Shown: in pieces, positions 45,411 to 56,469 of the stretch
How the letters are laid out: each line of letters opens with the position of its first letter
Position numbering within the stretch: position 1 is the first letter of the stretch
Assembly (NCBI RefSeq): GCF_021134715.1
Contig: NC_060023.1
Span: 1-64,000, forward strand
Direction of reading: 5' to 3'
DNA: 64,000 bases
Source: Daphnia pulex
Lineage: Eukaryota > Arthropoda > Branchiopoda > Diplostraca > Daphniidae
Made by a program: the position numbers and the translations under genes
The notes under the pieces: model-generated
Database searches by the model: none
Told to the model about the DNA's origin: nothing
The model's input: the letters and a program-made list of their open reading frames with translations, nothing else

Positions 45411-47397
45411 TTATCCCGTAAAATGGGTCCCTTGAAATATGGCATAATTATCGAAGAGACTCACGCCCGTTGATATTAATTTGATCTGCAACCAAATTTG
45501 ATCTCCCTTTTGTAAACTGAGCGTCGATTGCAGAGTCAACGGACTTTCTTGTGCGTATAAAGTGTTGTACTCTTCCACAAACCCACACCCGATGAAATTC
45601 CCGTTCAGATAGAGACCTACTTCTAAACTAAGTATAGATGACGACGTGGGAAATTGGGCGTGTCCAGTAAAAGAGAAGAAATACGTTCCCGGGACAGGTG
45701 CCGTGAATTTCCCTGTCGACAAATCCATGGCGTTGCCGATGTTGAGTCGGGAAACCTGGAAAGGGATTGGGACATTTGCCGTGTTGAAGGCAGAATTCCG
45801 CTGGACGTAGAAGTAGACCGGCGCCGACTTGACGTCATCGTATCCTATCCATTTCTGGAAACCTGTCATCCATTTAATTGAATTAGAAATGCGTAGACTA
45901 TTAAAAATAAGAGATACTGTACCTGCTTCGTTTGGTAGTTTTGAAAAATCGCAGTAAACGCTTTCGACCATTTTTGCTCCTTTAACGGAATAAAATCCAC
46001 TCAGGGTGTGGCCGATCCTCCAAAGATCTTCGCACGACGTCGGCATTCCAGTGACGGCCACTTGTCCGGTGCATTCGAATCGGCCCAGTGTGTGAACACC
46101 AGAAGAATACTCTTGCCCAGTTCGGCCGAAATTCAAACGGGTGACGGGCAGGATCTCCTTGTCATTAATGACTCCTGCATTTCAATTGTATCGAGTTGGA
46201 ATCGGTTTATCTAAAGCGAGAATAAAATCAATCATTTAAATTGAAATCATCTTACCGCTATCGGCTAATTGCACCGGAGCAGCGGAGTCGCAGTTGCACT
46301 TGGTGAAAGATTCGACGCAATTTCCGTCGATGCCGCACTGGCAGGTGTGGACGTCCGTGTTGGCGCCGGCCCAGAAGAATTTGTCGTTTCCGTCTTTGTC
46401 GTTCCACCAGGAAAATGTGATGCCGTCAAATTCGAATGGGGCGTAGAAGCAATCGTACTAGAATGTCGTATACGTATCGAATAATATTTTTATTTTTTAT
46501 TTTTTTTTTGTTCAATTAATTGTTTCTTCCTAATCGTACCTTAATTGACTGATGGCATTCGCTAGACAAATTCGCCAACGCTGTCATCTGTCTGAGACTT
46601 GCGTTGTACGTCACGGCCTTTGAGTAACACCCCGGATCAGCACAGTGGCCCACGTCTATTGGTCCTTCGCTGTCGTGTGGAACGGATGTCGTATCTTTTC
46701 AAAGGAAAAGAATAGGACACAAAAAGTTGTTTTATCACATTTTCCCAGTGTCGGTAGTATACCTGTAGTCATGTCGCAATGGACGTAAATGGGGTCATCC
46801 CCAACGCCTTGTCCGTCCGGATCGATCCAGTGCATGCCGGAATCGAGGGATGGGTCCGCTAGACGGACTTCTCTGCACGTCCTCGGGATGGAGCTTCTCT
46901 CAGTTAGCGGGTCGACACTTTTCGACGCCGCTGTGTTTTCTTGTAGGGCAATTACCGATTCTAGTTGGCGGACTGTGGATTCTAGCCGGATGACTTTGGA
47001 TTCCAGTTGCCTATTTTTAATTTCGAGTTGACGGACCATTTGGTTCTGACAGAATCACAGAAGCAGTTTGAAGTAATTGATTTTAGATTTTGGGGTTGAA
47101 TTAAAAGTTGGAGAGGTTTATACCTGCTGCTGAGAAACTTTGGCTTCAAGTTGATGAAGTTTCGATTCGAATTTCGCCTCTACCGATTCTTTGAATTGCA
47201 TCTGAATAGTTTCGAGTAAAATTTGACAAGAGTTAGTTAGAAATCAAAATTAAAAAGGAAAGACTATTTACGTAGTTTTGGCTCAACTGTTGCAATTGGT
47301 CCTCCAAATGCAGTGTGGCATCGGCCGAACTGACTGATGACCAACCCAAAAGCAACAGAACGACGAATCGGACATTTACTTTTGAAATGGCAATCAT
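45411..47397 (-). CDS. Secreted coiled-coil / Cys-rich / C1q-domain protein, 515 aa
   Basis: Seven exons joined in phase: 47397-47272, 47201-47124, 47045-46763, 46694-46540, 46457-46256, 46174-45923, 45862-45411 (1548 nt). The start gives a signal peptide (MIAISKVNVRFVVLLLLGWS, cleaved after SSVSSA). Residues about 30-110 are heptad-rich coiled coil (LESKVIRLESTVRQLESV). A Cys-rich middle, about 115-330, contains WNDKDGNDKFFWAGA and CQCGIDGNCVESF and recalls the fibrinogen-like segment of neurexin-IV/contactin-associated proteins. Residues about 378-515 form a C1q/TNF-like jelly roll (GKFTAPVPGTYFFSFTGHA, STLSLQKGDQIWLQI). The coiled coil plus C1q plan fits an oligomeric extracellular lectin-like protein, perhaps in immunity; that role is inference. 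A polyadenylation signal lies about 75 bp past the stop. Decayed relatives lie on both sides. Confidence 0.85.
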
Positions 47398-49474
47398 TTC
47401 TTTGGAATGTCTACGGGAATTTTTTTTTCTCTTACGGAAAAACACCAGTAAAGGCAATTGTTTCCAATTTTGATTTCACTGAACTGGCCATCCTTGGCTG
47501 CATCGGGCATTTTCATTTATAGTCCTCCCTGATCCAGATAACGAGCTCATCCCAACATTCGCTTTATCTTTGGGGATTTTGATCAGCCTTTGAATCAAGC
47601 CAATCCACCATATTTCCACGTTAATTGATATTGAACGTGTGTTGGGCTTTCGTTCTTTTATTGTCGACATACCCCAACTTAGTTAATACCGTAGTAGAAC
47701 ACGAGGGAAGATGTGTGTTTCTTGTAAGGAATCATTGCATAATTAGAATGTAACACCTTCAATAGAAGGTGACCCTGATTTGTTGGGCAAGGGGAAATCC
47801 AATGTTTACTTATTTATCAAATTATCCTATTGAGATAAACGGAGGAGTCGTCAGGGAACGATGAGCTAGTGTTTGGCTTGTTTGTTTCGGATTCACTTTA
47901 GCTAGCAACAAAAAGCATTTGTTGGGTTTTCGACGTCAATTTGTTCAAATATTTGTCGCTTTTTTTTATTGTATCGTTCTTTTCTGTTATCAAGTCAGTT
48001 GAATGCCTCGCAGTAAAGTTTGAGTTTGATGTGTAAAATGTCTATTAACAATTCCCGTCATAATCGAAACGTTTGAAATTGTACTTCCACGGTGAAAATG
48101 TGGAAGCGGATGTTTTTTGATTTCTTGTTTTTTTTTTCGGTAATTGGTCGAGTCTCAACTGAAAAGGTGACCGATTACATTGCTCAAAATTTCTTGTGGT
48201 ATATGAGGGGTAGTACCATGATTTCCGATGGATATAATGATGAAATCTAAATGAGTGGCTTAAATTGCAATTTGACGCTTACAATATTCATGCGGAAATT
48301 ATACAGTAGAAAGACTAAAAATGTGAATTTTGTCTCCATCCAATTTGAGTTCTGTCGTACCGATGAGCAGTGCCCTACCATTCAAATAAGGCAAGAAGTA
48401 GACGACCAAATTTTGCCACTTATTTGTAATGACTAATTAGCGATAGTCCAATAACTTCTACGATCGAATAACGAAACAGTTCGTTAACGTAGCCACTATT
48501 GGGCACCGCTAACTTGCTCTCTTTCATTATTTCGTTCTTTTTTTTTTTTTTTTAATTAGGATAGGCAAAAAATAGCAAAAATGTCTGCTGTTATAGCTTT
48601 TTAAGTGAATTCTAAAGTACGTGATCGACAATTGAGAGACGAAAATGCCCAAAACAATCGCAAATGGAACTCGAAAGCTGACATTTTACATTTCAATCAA
48701 TTACCAGATCAAAATTCAATAGGGCACTTGAATCCCCGTAGAAATCATTGACATGGTGAAACCCGGGTAATGGTTGATAACGCGTTAGCTAACGTCCGTT
48801 ATTCGCAAAGTCACAAGATTTCTTAATTTGACGATTTCAGAAAACCACAAACTAATGTCTTTAGACCCATCATAGTGGAAATCCCCATTTGCGTTATTGG
48901 CGTCGAGTGTCGAGTCCTGTAATCCCAGGAAAACTAGCCAATATCTTGCGGTCGTTCACTCTAATCTGTCGCGTTATTCTTAAGGCATTTTTGTCAGCAC
49001 AGACCAATAACCAACAGTGCCACCTATTAAGCGGTTGGCATAAAGGAGGACGATGTGATTTTGATTGTTAAGGCAATGATGGAAGAATTTTTACTACAAT
49101 TTAAATATATTTCGTTACACTAACCGATCTACTGCAGGTATCCGGCTCCCCCAATAATGTTAGAAGGGGGGGGGGGAGTCCCTGAAGTTGTTAATGTTTT
49201 TATTGATACGAGTCAAAGAGTCTTTTTAAAGAAAGAGGATTTGATCGATGAGCCCACATTTCTTTTTTAAACGAGGCGGAACTTGCGTGGTGAAAACAAT
49301 GTCTGTTATTAAAAACTGAGATAGTAAAAATGGAATAACAATTTTTGAGACAAAACTCATTTATTGGATTTTTAATATAAGACGAGAACGAATATTTGAA
49401 AAGAAAATTTTAAATGTCATCTTGTGCATGTCTCGGTCGGAACGATCTCCAACAAAACAAGTGAGAATTTTATT
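47398..49474. other. Intergenic, no supported gene
   Basis: Upstream flank of the C1q gene followed by AT-rich DNA. There are T (48539-48554) and G (49168-49177) homopolymers. A CTACTGCAGGTATCC segment near 49130 matches a dispersed repeat seen at 44900 and 56300. No frames are worth listing. Confidence 0.5.
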
Positions 49475-49683
49475 TTACAAAAGATGTTGATTTTCAAAAG
49501 AAATTTTCAAAGCCTTGATGTCCACTCTTGATTTTGAAAAGTCAAAGTCTCTTGACTCAAGGAAACCTGGAGCTGCTGTTGTACTAAGAGACTGTGTCTT
49601 TTGTTGATTGTATTTGATCCATTGCTGACAATAGATTTGACGATTCTTGTGGTTTTCGCACAGACTAGCGGCCAGGTCAACGA
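49475..49683 (-). pseudogene. Isolated terminal exon, unrecognised
   Basis: After an AATTTAG acceptor at 49684 a frame stays open for 69 codons to TAA at 49475. It reads VDLAASLCENHKNRQIYCQQ, WIKYNQQKTQ, and PGFLESRDFDFSKSR. The composition is protein-like with two Cys. No upstream exon is visible before a duplicated block begins at 49724, so the gene was probably cut by that duplication. Confidence 0.3.
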
Positions 49684-49723
49684 CTAAATTGACTCTTTTT
49701 GCCGGTGGAAAAGAGTTTTATTC

Positions 49724-50560
49724 TTTTGCCGTTTTCTCAACAAGGCCCACTGTGATGACCTAACCATGCCGCCATTTAGGCCGTTCACTAGGCCGTCTGG
49801 CCCATTTTGCTGTCGTATATAATCAAAATGCAAAATGCGTATAAAGCAAAATGGGCATAGATTTTGCCAATAGAAAAATGGGCCTGTTGTCAGCCCATTG
49901 TACGTCATACCTCAGCAAAATTAGCCTGACGGCCAAAATAATAATACATTTTGCAAAAGATTCGGTTTCCGTCGACGGAGATTCAGTCGGGCCCTTTGAT
50001 GGCATTTTTATACCGGACCCACTCCGATTAACAGGCACTACTGGATCTTGTTTAATCCAGATTATTGACTTGATATTTCATTTTCTGACTTTTGTTGTTT
50101 GTGGCATTTCTTTGGTCAATTCATTTCTCGTCCAATTGCGACAAACGTCGATACGGAAATGTCCTCCAACCGAATGATGGCTGCGACTTTACAAATTGAA
50201 ATCGCATTTCTTTCTGTTGTGTCAGTGGGCCAGTGTGTTGACTAGTTGTTAGACTCTGGATTCCAACCGGATGACTTTCTCTTCCAATTGTCAATTTTTA
50301 ATTTCAAGTTTCGACCGTTTGGTTCTGAACTTTGAAATATTTTTAAAAAATTGATTTTGAATTGAAAGTTAGTTATTGAATACCTGCCGCTGAGACATTG
50401 TAATTTCAAATGAATTGAATTTCTCTTTTAATTTCACCTCTGAAAATCGAAATTGGAAGAGAAATTCTATTGACGTTGGTTTTGGCCACTATCATTTCTT
50501 GCGAGTGTCCAGCAAAGACTCTTTTCTTTCAGACTACGAGTTAACAATTGAAGTGAAATT
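49724..50560 (-). pseudogene. Decayed 5' half of a C1q-family gene, copy A
   Basis: Near 50250-50330 the minus strand matches the coiled-coil exon of the intact C1q gene (the GGATTCCAACCGGATGACTT segment and ATTTTTAATTTCAAGTT). Near 50385-50440 it matches exon 2, and near 50470-50505 exon 1. Stops and deletions break all three. Bases 49724-50331 match 54541-55110 closely, so the promoter-side flank was duplicated with it. Confidence 0.65.
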
Positions 50561-50864
50561 TGAAGGAGGAGTCAACTGTTGATTTCTTGCTCCATTTAAT
50601 TTGATGTTAAACAAAAGATCCTGACCCTGATTTTGGAAGTCGCTCTGAGACCCTTTTGCAGACCTTAGTATTTACGTAAATTAGTTGAAAAAAAAAATAC
50701 TATCTTGAAGTGTTTTTGTTTAACTAACAATAATGACCACCTTCATTTGCTATTCCTAAATTTGATTAATCACATCCCTTCTTTTTATTTTCTATCCGTA
50801 TTCCTACTTTATGGGGCATTAATTTTCACATTTTTTCTTATCGTTACAATCGCCAGCTGCCGTT

Positions 50865-51403
50865 TCACTGCATGTCCGTCTGGTTGTTTTGGCATTTTTC
50901 GTCTGTTGCCAGCGGTTGCCTGTTGATTGAATCAAACTCAACTTTATCAAACAGATAGCTGAAAAGTCCCCGCCCATTTTCCGGTGGTTCCAGTCTGTTT
51001 TCAGTCACTCGGACCATTTCGTACCTGTGAAATGAAAGATATAGGTATGTTTTTCTATATTGCTATAACTTCCAATGATTTGTAAAATTGCATTACGTGA
51101 AATTCAATCTGGTCGACAGGTATTCTAGAGCGACGCCTCCTTTGAGTGGCCCTGACAAGGTCCCTTTTGGATTACCATGCCAACGAGGCTACAATGGAGA
51201 TAATTAAATTGTGCCCCATCCAGGTAGTCCAGGTAGTTATTTTCGAGGAAATTCATTTCAGTAAAAATGTAAAGAAATAAATCACAAACTTTTTTACTAA
51301 CCAGATGACGCGAAGGTGCCGAGACGGAATTCAAATTCGTCGTAGTTGAGTCACAACTTGAAACGGCCAACCAAATGAGCAAAGGTAACATTGAAAACCG
51401 CAT
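50865..51403 (-). CDS. Small secreted protein, 117 aa, three exons
   Basis: Exons 51403-51302 (102 nt), 51188-51097 (92 nt) and 51024-50865 (160 nt) join in phase to a 117-residue protein. Donors are GTTAGT and GTAATG; acceptors are CATTGTAG and TTTCACAG. MRFSMLPLLIWLAVSS is a clear signal peptide, with cleavage likely after SSC or DST. The mature part reads RWHGNPKGTLSGPLKGG and ALEYLSTRLNFTYEMVRVTE, then LEPPENGRGLFSYLFDKVEF, and ends TDEKCQNNQTDMQ. It has a KG/RG cluster but no obvious dibasic-amidation cassette. I recognise no family. AATAAA lies about 75 bp past the stop. Its last-exon tail is present as broken copies near 55740 and 63690. Confidence 0.65.
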
Positions 51404-52447
51404 AGTAGTTAAAGTTAAATAAGCCTTTTTTTTATGCGTTGTCAAGACCAACTCAATTCGTTAGATATTCCCTAAATACCTCCAGCCAATGCAAATCCCA
51501 AATCGGGATCTTTTTTAATATCCTGATTTGATTAACTTCCACAATGTGAAATTGTCTTTTCGTTGATCGTGGCGAACGAAGACTCCTCAAGAGTAGATGA
51601 GAGATCATCTTATATAACGTTAGTATCTGCAATCTGTCAAACTGCTTTTCGTTTCGAACGATAGTCAGATGTCGATACGCGATTGTTTTATTCACGCGTG
51701 TAAATTGCATTTCGCATAACTTTTCTCTGTAGTGATGGGCCGGTTCGATTCAGTAATTTGTTCGAACTTTGGGAAATCTAAAGCAAAGCCTTGACGTCAT
51801 TCATGTTCTAGTACTTACAAATTTATGCCTCGAAAGTTTGCTCATTAGTTACGTGTTTGGTTTTATGGTGACGATCAATGTTTCAGGTACTGTTGATTTA
51901 GCCCCAACCAAATATCGGGTTCTGGTATAATGTTTCTGTTTAAAACGTCCCGTACAAGCGAATCAACAACGGTAACTCTTAGCAATAAGAAATGGATCAA
52001 TGGTTGTTTTACTTCTTTATCTAAACTTAAGTTTAATAATCTGTGAAAGGTTTTGTTCTATTTTATTGATCCTTAATTTCTGTTCACTCTTTTGTTTATG
52101 TTTTTTTAATGAAGGACGTGCCACATGAAGATAAAGGACCACTATTTGTTTTATCCGAGTCGAAGAAAGCCAGGAAGCACCGACGATAAGGTAAGCAACT
52201 TTTCCAGCTTGATTTGATCTATTTAAATTTACTTAATCTAAAGCTAGCTAAGAGTTACGAAACGACACAAACCAACTCGCTTTTTAAATCGCAGCATTGC
52301 TGTTCGTTTTGAGTTAATGGTTAAGTTTAAGACATTCAATCACAAATCAGTTAAGGGACAAAACCCGTTTATTCAAATTTCAGAAAGAGTTAGACATAAG
52401 AATGATAATCAGCTCAACTACTCCAGTCCCGTTGGTTTATCGCAAGT
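51404..52447. other. Intergenic, promoter side of the secreted-protein gene
   Basis: No clear gene. An exon-like plus segment near 52124-52191 (MKIKDHYLFYPSRRKPGSTD, then a GTAAGC donor) has no partner. AATAAA on the minus strand at 52367-52372 serves the next gene. Confidence 0.4.
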
Positions 52448-53521
52448 TTACTGCTTAAAGTTCATTTCAGTCCAGTTTTGACGAGGATCGATAACATTGC
52501 GCTGATTGTTTGGGAATCCGGTATAGTTGTATTGCCCAGGCATCGGCTGCAGTCTCGGCTGAGCCATCGGTGGAATTGGCCTGCCAGCATTTGTGTTGTT
52601 TATACTAGACGGCCAGTTTGCAGTATATATGTGGTGCTCGGCCTCGCCTATTTCTTCTATAGTCAGGAAATGTTGACCAAATTCGTAGCCATTTTGCGAT
52701 TGAGTTTGGTTATTAGATCTTGCTGGCAAAATAGCCGGACAATCATTTTCCGAAAGCCGCTGTTGTTCTTCCAATGCCACCGACAGATGTCGCATCTGGT
52801 TCGCGATGTGATTGTCCAGCGAGTTGGGTGCCTCGTAAACGGGATTGTAGTTGCCGACTTCCGGCATGGATGGAATCGGATTGTCAAATCCCACGCGAGA
52901 CTCGGTTCCGTTTCTTGATGCGTCAGACGACAGACGGAGCTCATGTATTTCGCTTTTGGTTTTCATTAGCTGATCGTGCAGATTGTGGTTCTCCCTTTCC
53001 ATTTGGTCCAAACGACGTTCCAACTTTGGTATTTGTAGAAACATGAAAGCGCAAGAGCTGAAACTCTTGGGATCACAACCGGGAACCGTCTCGACGTATC
53101 CGGGAGATGTTTGATAAAGAGATTGACTGGGAGGAGGACCTTGTTGCGGTTGCTGGTAATAGTGACCGTAGTGGAATTGCTGTTGCAATGCCTCCGGATG
53201 TTCGGGTAATACTGTTTCTTGCGATCCGTAAGCTGGAGAGGCAACAAACTGGTCAGGTGGGCTGTCAGGTGCTTGGTAGTACAGTGCTGGTTGTTGTGGG
53301 AACTGTTGAGCCCACTCGTTTGGCATTTGGTTGATTTGATAGCCCGTCTCGTATTGGTAGTATGGTGAGGGCATCATGCCGATGGGATAGGGTTGGCCGA
53401 CGTGTTGGTTTTGTATCGGCGGCTGCTGCCTATTCAGCAGAATGGTTTGTTCGGCAGAAGTAAATGAGTTCTTCGCCGGGAAAAAATATGACGCAACAGA
53501 TGACCAAGCTGACGCTAACAT
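52448..53521 (-). CDS. Intronless gene, Tyr/Gln/Pro-rich protein with coiled coil, 357 aa
   Basis: The ATG at 53521 starts MLASAWSSVASYFFPAKNSF. Residues about 30-160 are rich in Gln, Pro and Tyr (NEWAQQFPQQPALYYQAPDS, QFHYGHYYQQPQQGPPPSQS), resembling prion-like or phase-separating regions. Residues about 170-210 form a coiled coil (LERRLDQMERENHNLHDQLM). A polar, Asn-rich tail follows. There is no signal peptide, no membrane segment and no known domain. The long uninterrupted frame and a minus-strand AATAAA about 76 bp downstream support a real gene. It could be an RNA-granule-type scaffold or a lineage-specific protein. Confidence 0.7.
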   Translation of the reverse strand: MLASAWSSVASYFFPAKNSFTSAEQTILLNRQQPPIQNQHVGQPYPIGMMPSPYYQYETGYQINQMPNEWAQQFPQQPALYYQAPDSPPDQFVASPAYGSQETVLPEHPEALQQQFHYGHYYQQPQQGPPPSQSLYQTSPGYVETVPGCDPKSFSSCAFMFLQIPKLERRLDQMERENHNLHDQLMKTKSEIHELRLSSDASRNGTESRVGFDNPIPSMPEVGNYNPVYEAPNSLDNHIANQMRHLSVALEEQQRLSENDCPAILPARSNNQTQSQNGYEFGQHFLTIEEIGEAEHHIYTANWPSSINNTNAGRPIPPMAQPRLQPMPGQYNYTGFPNNQRNVIDPRQNWTEMNFKQ

Positions 53522-54009
53522 TTTCTTTTCAGATTTTGGCAAGCGTTTGGCAAGTTCAGGTGAAAAATCTCAGATGAAATCTATTTGAATCTCAAGTCGG
53601 CAGTGCTGCCTCTATATGTAGACTCGATCTGCGACGGAGCCATCAGCTGTGTCACTTTGACCCAATCTTTTTAATTTCTAAAAGTCAATTGTTAATTGAC
53701 TATCCTGAATTCTTTTTTATTGTGCAGTTTTTTTTATTTCGCGTTTTGTTCAAAACATTTAAAAATGAAATGGCAAAATATTGGCTGTCTAATAAGTGAA
53801 TTGAGAACTCGGCTGGTTTGCCACTTGTGTTAAGATGGTAGTCTTTGGCAATCTGGAAGGGATTCCAGATTTTCTTTTTTATTAACATGGATATTTCGTT
53901 GGTGATTTGTGGTGCCGATTTAATATAGTAAAACAGCTCTCAGTGGTTCGTCAAACATTTGTTTTGAACGGAGTTATACGTTTACTAGAGCAACAGTGAG
54001 TTAGGGAAA
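53522..54009. other. Intergenic, no supported gene
   Basis: AT-rich upstream flank of the Tyr/Gln/Pro-rich gene. Nothing else recognised. Confidence 0.4.
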
Positions 54010-54225
54010 TTAATTTCTCACAGAGAAAAATGAAAAGGGAGCCAGATTTTTCAGGGAAAGTGATTTTGGTTTATTTTTCGGTTTTTTGTATCCGTTTTGG
54101 GTGTTTTCCATGCATTGAGGAGGCATGGGTCGAAACCACAGGTCCCAGTAGTCGAACAATCCAATTTGCTGCAACTCTAAAATTCTTTTGATTTGATTTG
54201 CCACCGTGTCAACAATTTTATCCAA
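54010..54225 (-). pseudogene. Ionotropic receptor C-terminal relic
   Basis: The frame contains ELQQIGLFDYWDLWFRP, then PPQCM and SLSLKNLAPFSFF. Arthropod ionotropic receptors carry a short GxFxYW motif, a downstream Cys and a PLSLKNLxGxF motif just before the last membrane helix, in this order and spacing. The expected hydrophobic helix after SLKNL is absent and the frame stops, and no ligand-binding exons are found nearby. It is a dead fragment of a chemosensory receptor. Confidence 0.6.
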
Positions 54226-54540
54226 ATAACTGATTGGGGTATCCCAATTATCATTTCATTGGCTTACCATTGGTTTATGCTTCTAGTGTAGAGACTGTTT
54301 TTTTCTTAATGCGAACGATGAGATCGTCGGCGTGAATAATTCTTTTGCTATTTGCAAATTGCATTTTCCAGTCTTTGCAAAGTCTTGTCGGATGGCGTCC
54401 AGGTGATAGATCTGTGACTATATCAAGGAATAGTATGAAAAGTTTGGCGAAAAATTTGTTAAGTTATATCAAGTAAGACGTAGTGGAGTGACGAATTTAA
54501 TGCAATCGGACACTAAAGTGCACCGAGATGGCATTATTGC

Positions 54541-56060
54541 AGCGTTTTCTGAACAAGGCCCACTGTGATGACCAAACAATGCCGCCATTTAGGCCGTTCA
54601 CTAGGCCGTCTGGCCCTTTTTGCTGTCGTATATAATCAAAATGCAAAATGCGTATATAGCAAAATAGGCCTGTCAGCCCATTGTACGTCATACCTCAGCA
54701 AAATGAGCCTAACGGCCAAAATAATAATACATTTTGCAAAAGATTCGGTTTCCGCCGACGGAGATTCAGTCGGGCATATCCCTTTGATGCCATTTTTATA
54801 CCGGACCCACTCCGATTAACAGTTACTGGATCTTGTTTAATCCAGATTATTGAATTGATATTTCAGTTTCTGACTTTTGTTGTTTGTGGCATTTCTTTGG
54901 TCAATTCATTTCTCGTCCAATTGCGACAAACGTCGACACGGAAATGTCCTCCAACCGAATGATGGCTGCGACTTTACAAATTGAAATCGCATTTGTTTCT
55001 GTTGTGTCAGTGGGCCAGTGTGTTGACTAGTTGTTAGACTCTGGATTCCAACCGGATGACTTTCTCTTCCAATTGTCAATTTTTAATTTCAAGTTTCGAC
55101 CGTTTAGTTCTGACAGAGAAACTTTGAAATATTTGAAAAAAATTGATTTGGAATTGAAAGTTAGTTATTGAATACCTGCTGCTGAGGCATTGTGGGTTCA
55201 ATTGAATTGAATTTCTCTTTTAATTTCACCTCTGAAAATTGAAATTTGAAGAGAAATTCTATTGACGTAGTTTTGGCTCAACTTTGTCGCGGCATGAGCC
55301 ACACTGACCGACGATGACTTATCTTCGACGAATTGGACATTTACCATTATCATTTCTTGGGAGTGTCCAAAGGTTTTTTCTTTCAGACTACGAGTTAACA
55401 ATTGAAGTGAAATTTGAAGGAGGAGTCAACTGTTGATTTCTTGCTCCATTTAATTTAATGTTAAACAAAAGATCCTGACCCTGATTTGGGACCAGCTAGT
55501 CGAAATCAGAATATTCATTCTTCATTTGCATATCCAAAACGGGTGGGTGGGATCATAGTGGTACGTCAAGTCGCTGTGAGACCCTTTTGCAGACCTTAGT
55601 ATTTACGTAAATTAGTTGAAAAAAAAAATACCATCTTGAAGTGTTGTTTAACTAACAATGATGACCGCCGTCATCTAGTATTCCTTTACTACTTTAGCCT
55701 AGTGCATCCATTTTTCCTATTTTTTATTATAGTTACAATCGACAGCTGCCGTTTCACTGCATGTCCGTCTGGTTGTTTTGGCATTTTTCGTCTCTTGCTA
55801 GCTGTTGCCAGTGGTTGCTTCAATCTTGTCACAAATGAGAATGACCCCGCAATTCTGCCCGATGATCCGACATTTCATTCCATAATCGTTCAACTTCAAC
55901 GTATGCCAAAAATTTCAATTGGTAGAGGAAGGGTGCTGCTTGAACGTCAAACTTCCATTGAAAGTAAAAAAAGAAATTAAAAGAAACGGGTAAGATGTGA
56001 GCTGCGGTCGTCGGGTGGTCGTTCGAATTTTTTTATTTTTTTTTATCTCCACCCATCATC
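54541..56060 (-). pseudogene. Decayed C1q-family 5' end plus flank, copy B
   Basis: 54541-55110 matches copy A. 55040-55110, 55170-55230 and 55260-55370 match exons 3, 2 and 1 of the intact C1q gene on the minus strand; GTAGTTTTGGCTCAACT of exon 1 is particularly clear. From 55400 to about 56060 it matches 63300-64000, including broken sequence from the last exon of the 117-aa secreted-protein gene (near 55740-55800). No intact gene remains. Confidence 0.65.
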
Positions 56061-56066
56061 TAGTTC

Positions 56067-56450
56067 TGCTTAGGCCGCTTGCGTGAACAAGCGGCCTAGG
56101 AAGAGACGTTGGTCTCGCAAGTCCATAGACCCCGATCCCATTTAACTGAAAGGGTGCCCAGTCTCTTCGCTTACAATGATAAGGTACTTAGTTGTGAACG
56201 TTCAACCAAGTCATGCAGAACGTTAGTGATATGTAGTGACATATTACACATATGGTGAAATGTTAGTGACTGCAGAATAACCTTACACGCTAGACCGACC
56301 TACTGCAGACATCTCTCGTGAGTAATGGTGAGAGTGCGCCAGTGCGGGTGTGGGAGCATTAACAATTATGCTCACCAGGGGAACCGAACTCACGTCTCAA
56401 AGTGCCTCGATTACTGAGCGACGCCTTGTCCGACTCACCTACCCGACCTC
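56067..56450 (-). repeat. tRNA-like (SINE-type) repeat with hairpin end
   Basis: On the minus strand 56450-56370 reads like a tRNA-Leu head: GGTGAGTCGGACAAGGCG as A-box region, CTCAGTA as anticodon loop (CAG), and GAGTTCGGTTCCCC as B-box. A related body follows to a perfect 10-bp hairpin, AGGCCGCTTG and CAAGCGGCCT, near 56069-56096. A decayed relative is at 61818-61908. A SINE derived from tRNA-Leu is the likely source. It is unlikely to be a functional tRNA because stem pairing is poor. Confidence 0.5.
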
Positions 56451-56469
56451 TTAACCTATATCATTTAAG

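Noticed and set aside
56370-56450. Functional tRNA-Leu gene
   Set aside because: Box motifs and a CAG anticodon loop are present, but acceptor and D stems pair poorly and the family is dispersed, so a SINE head fits better.
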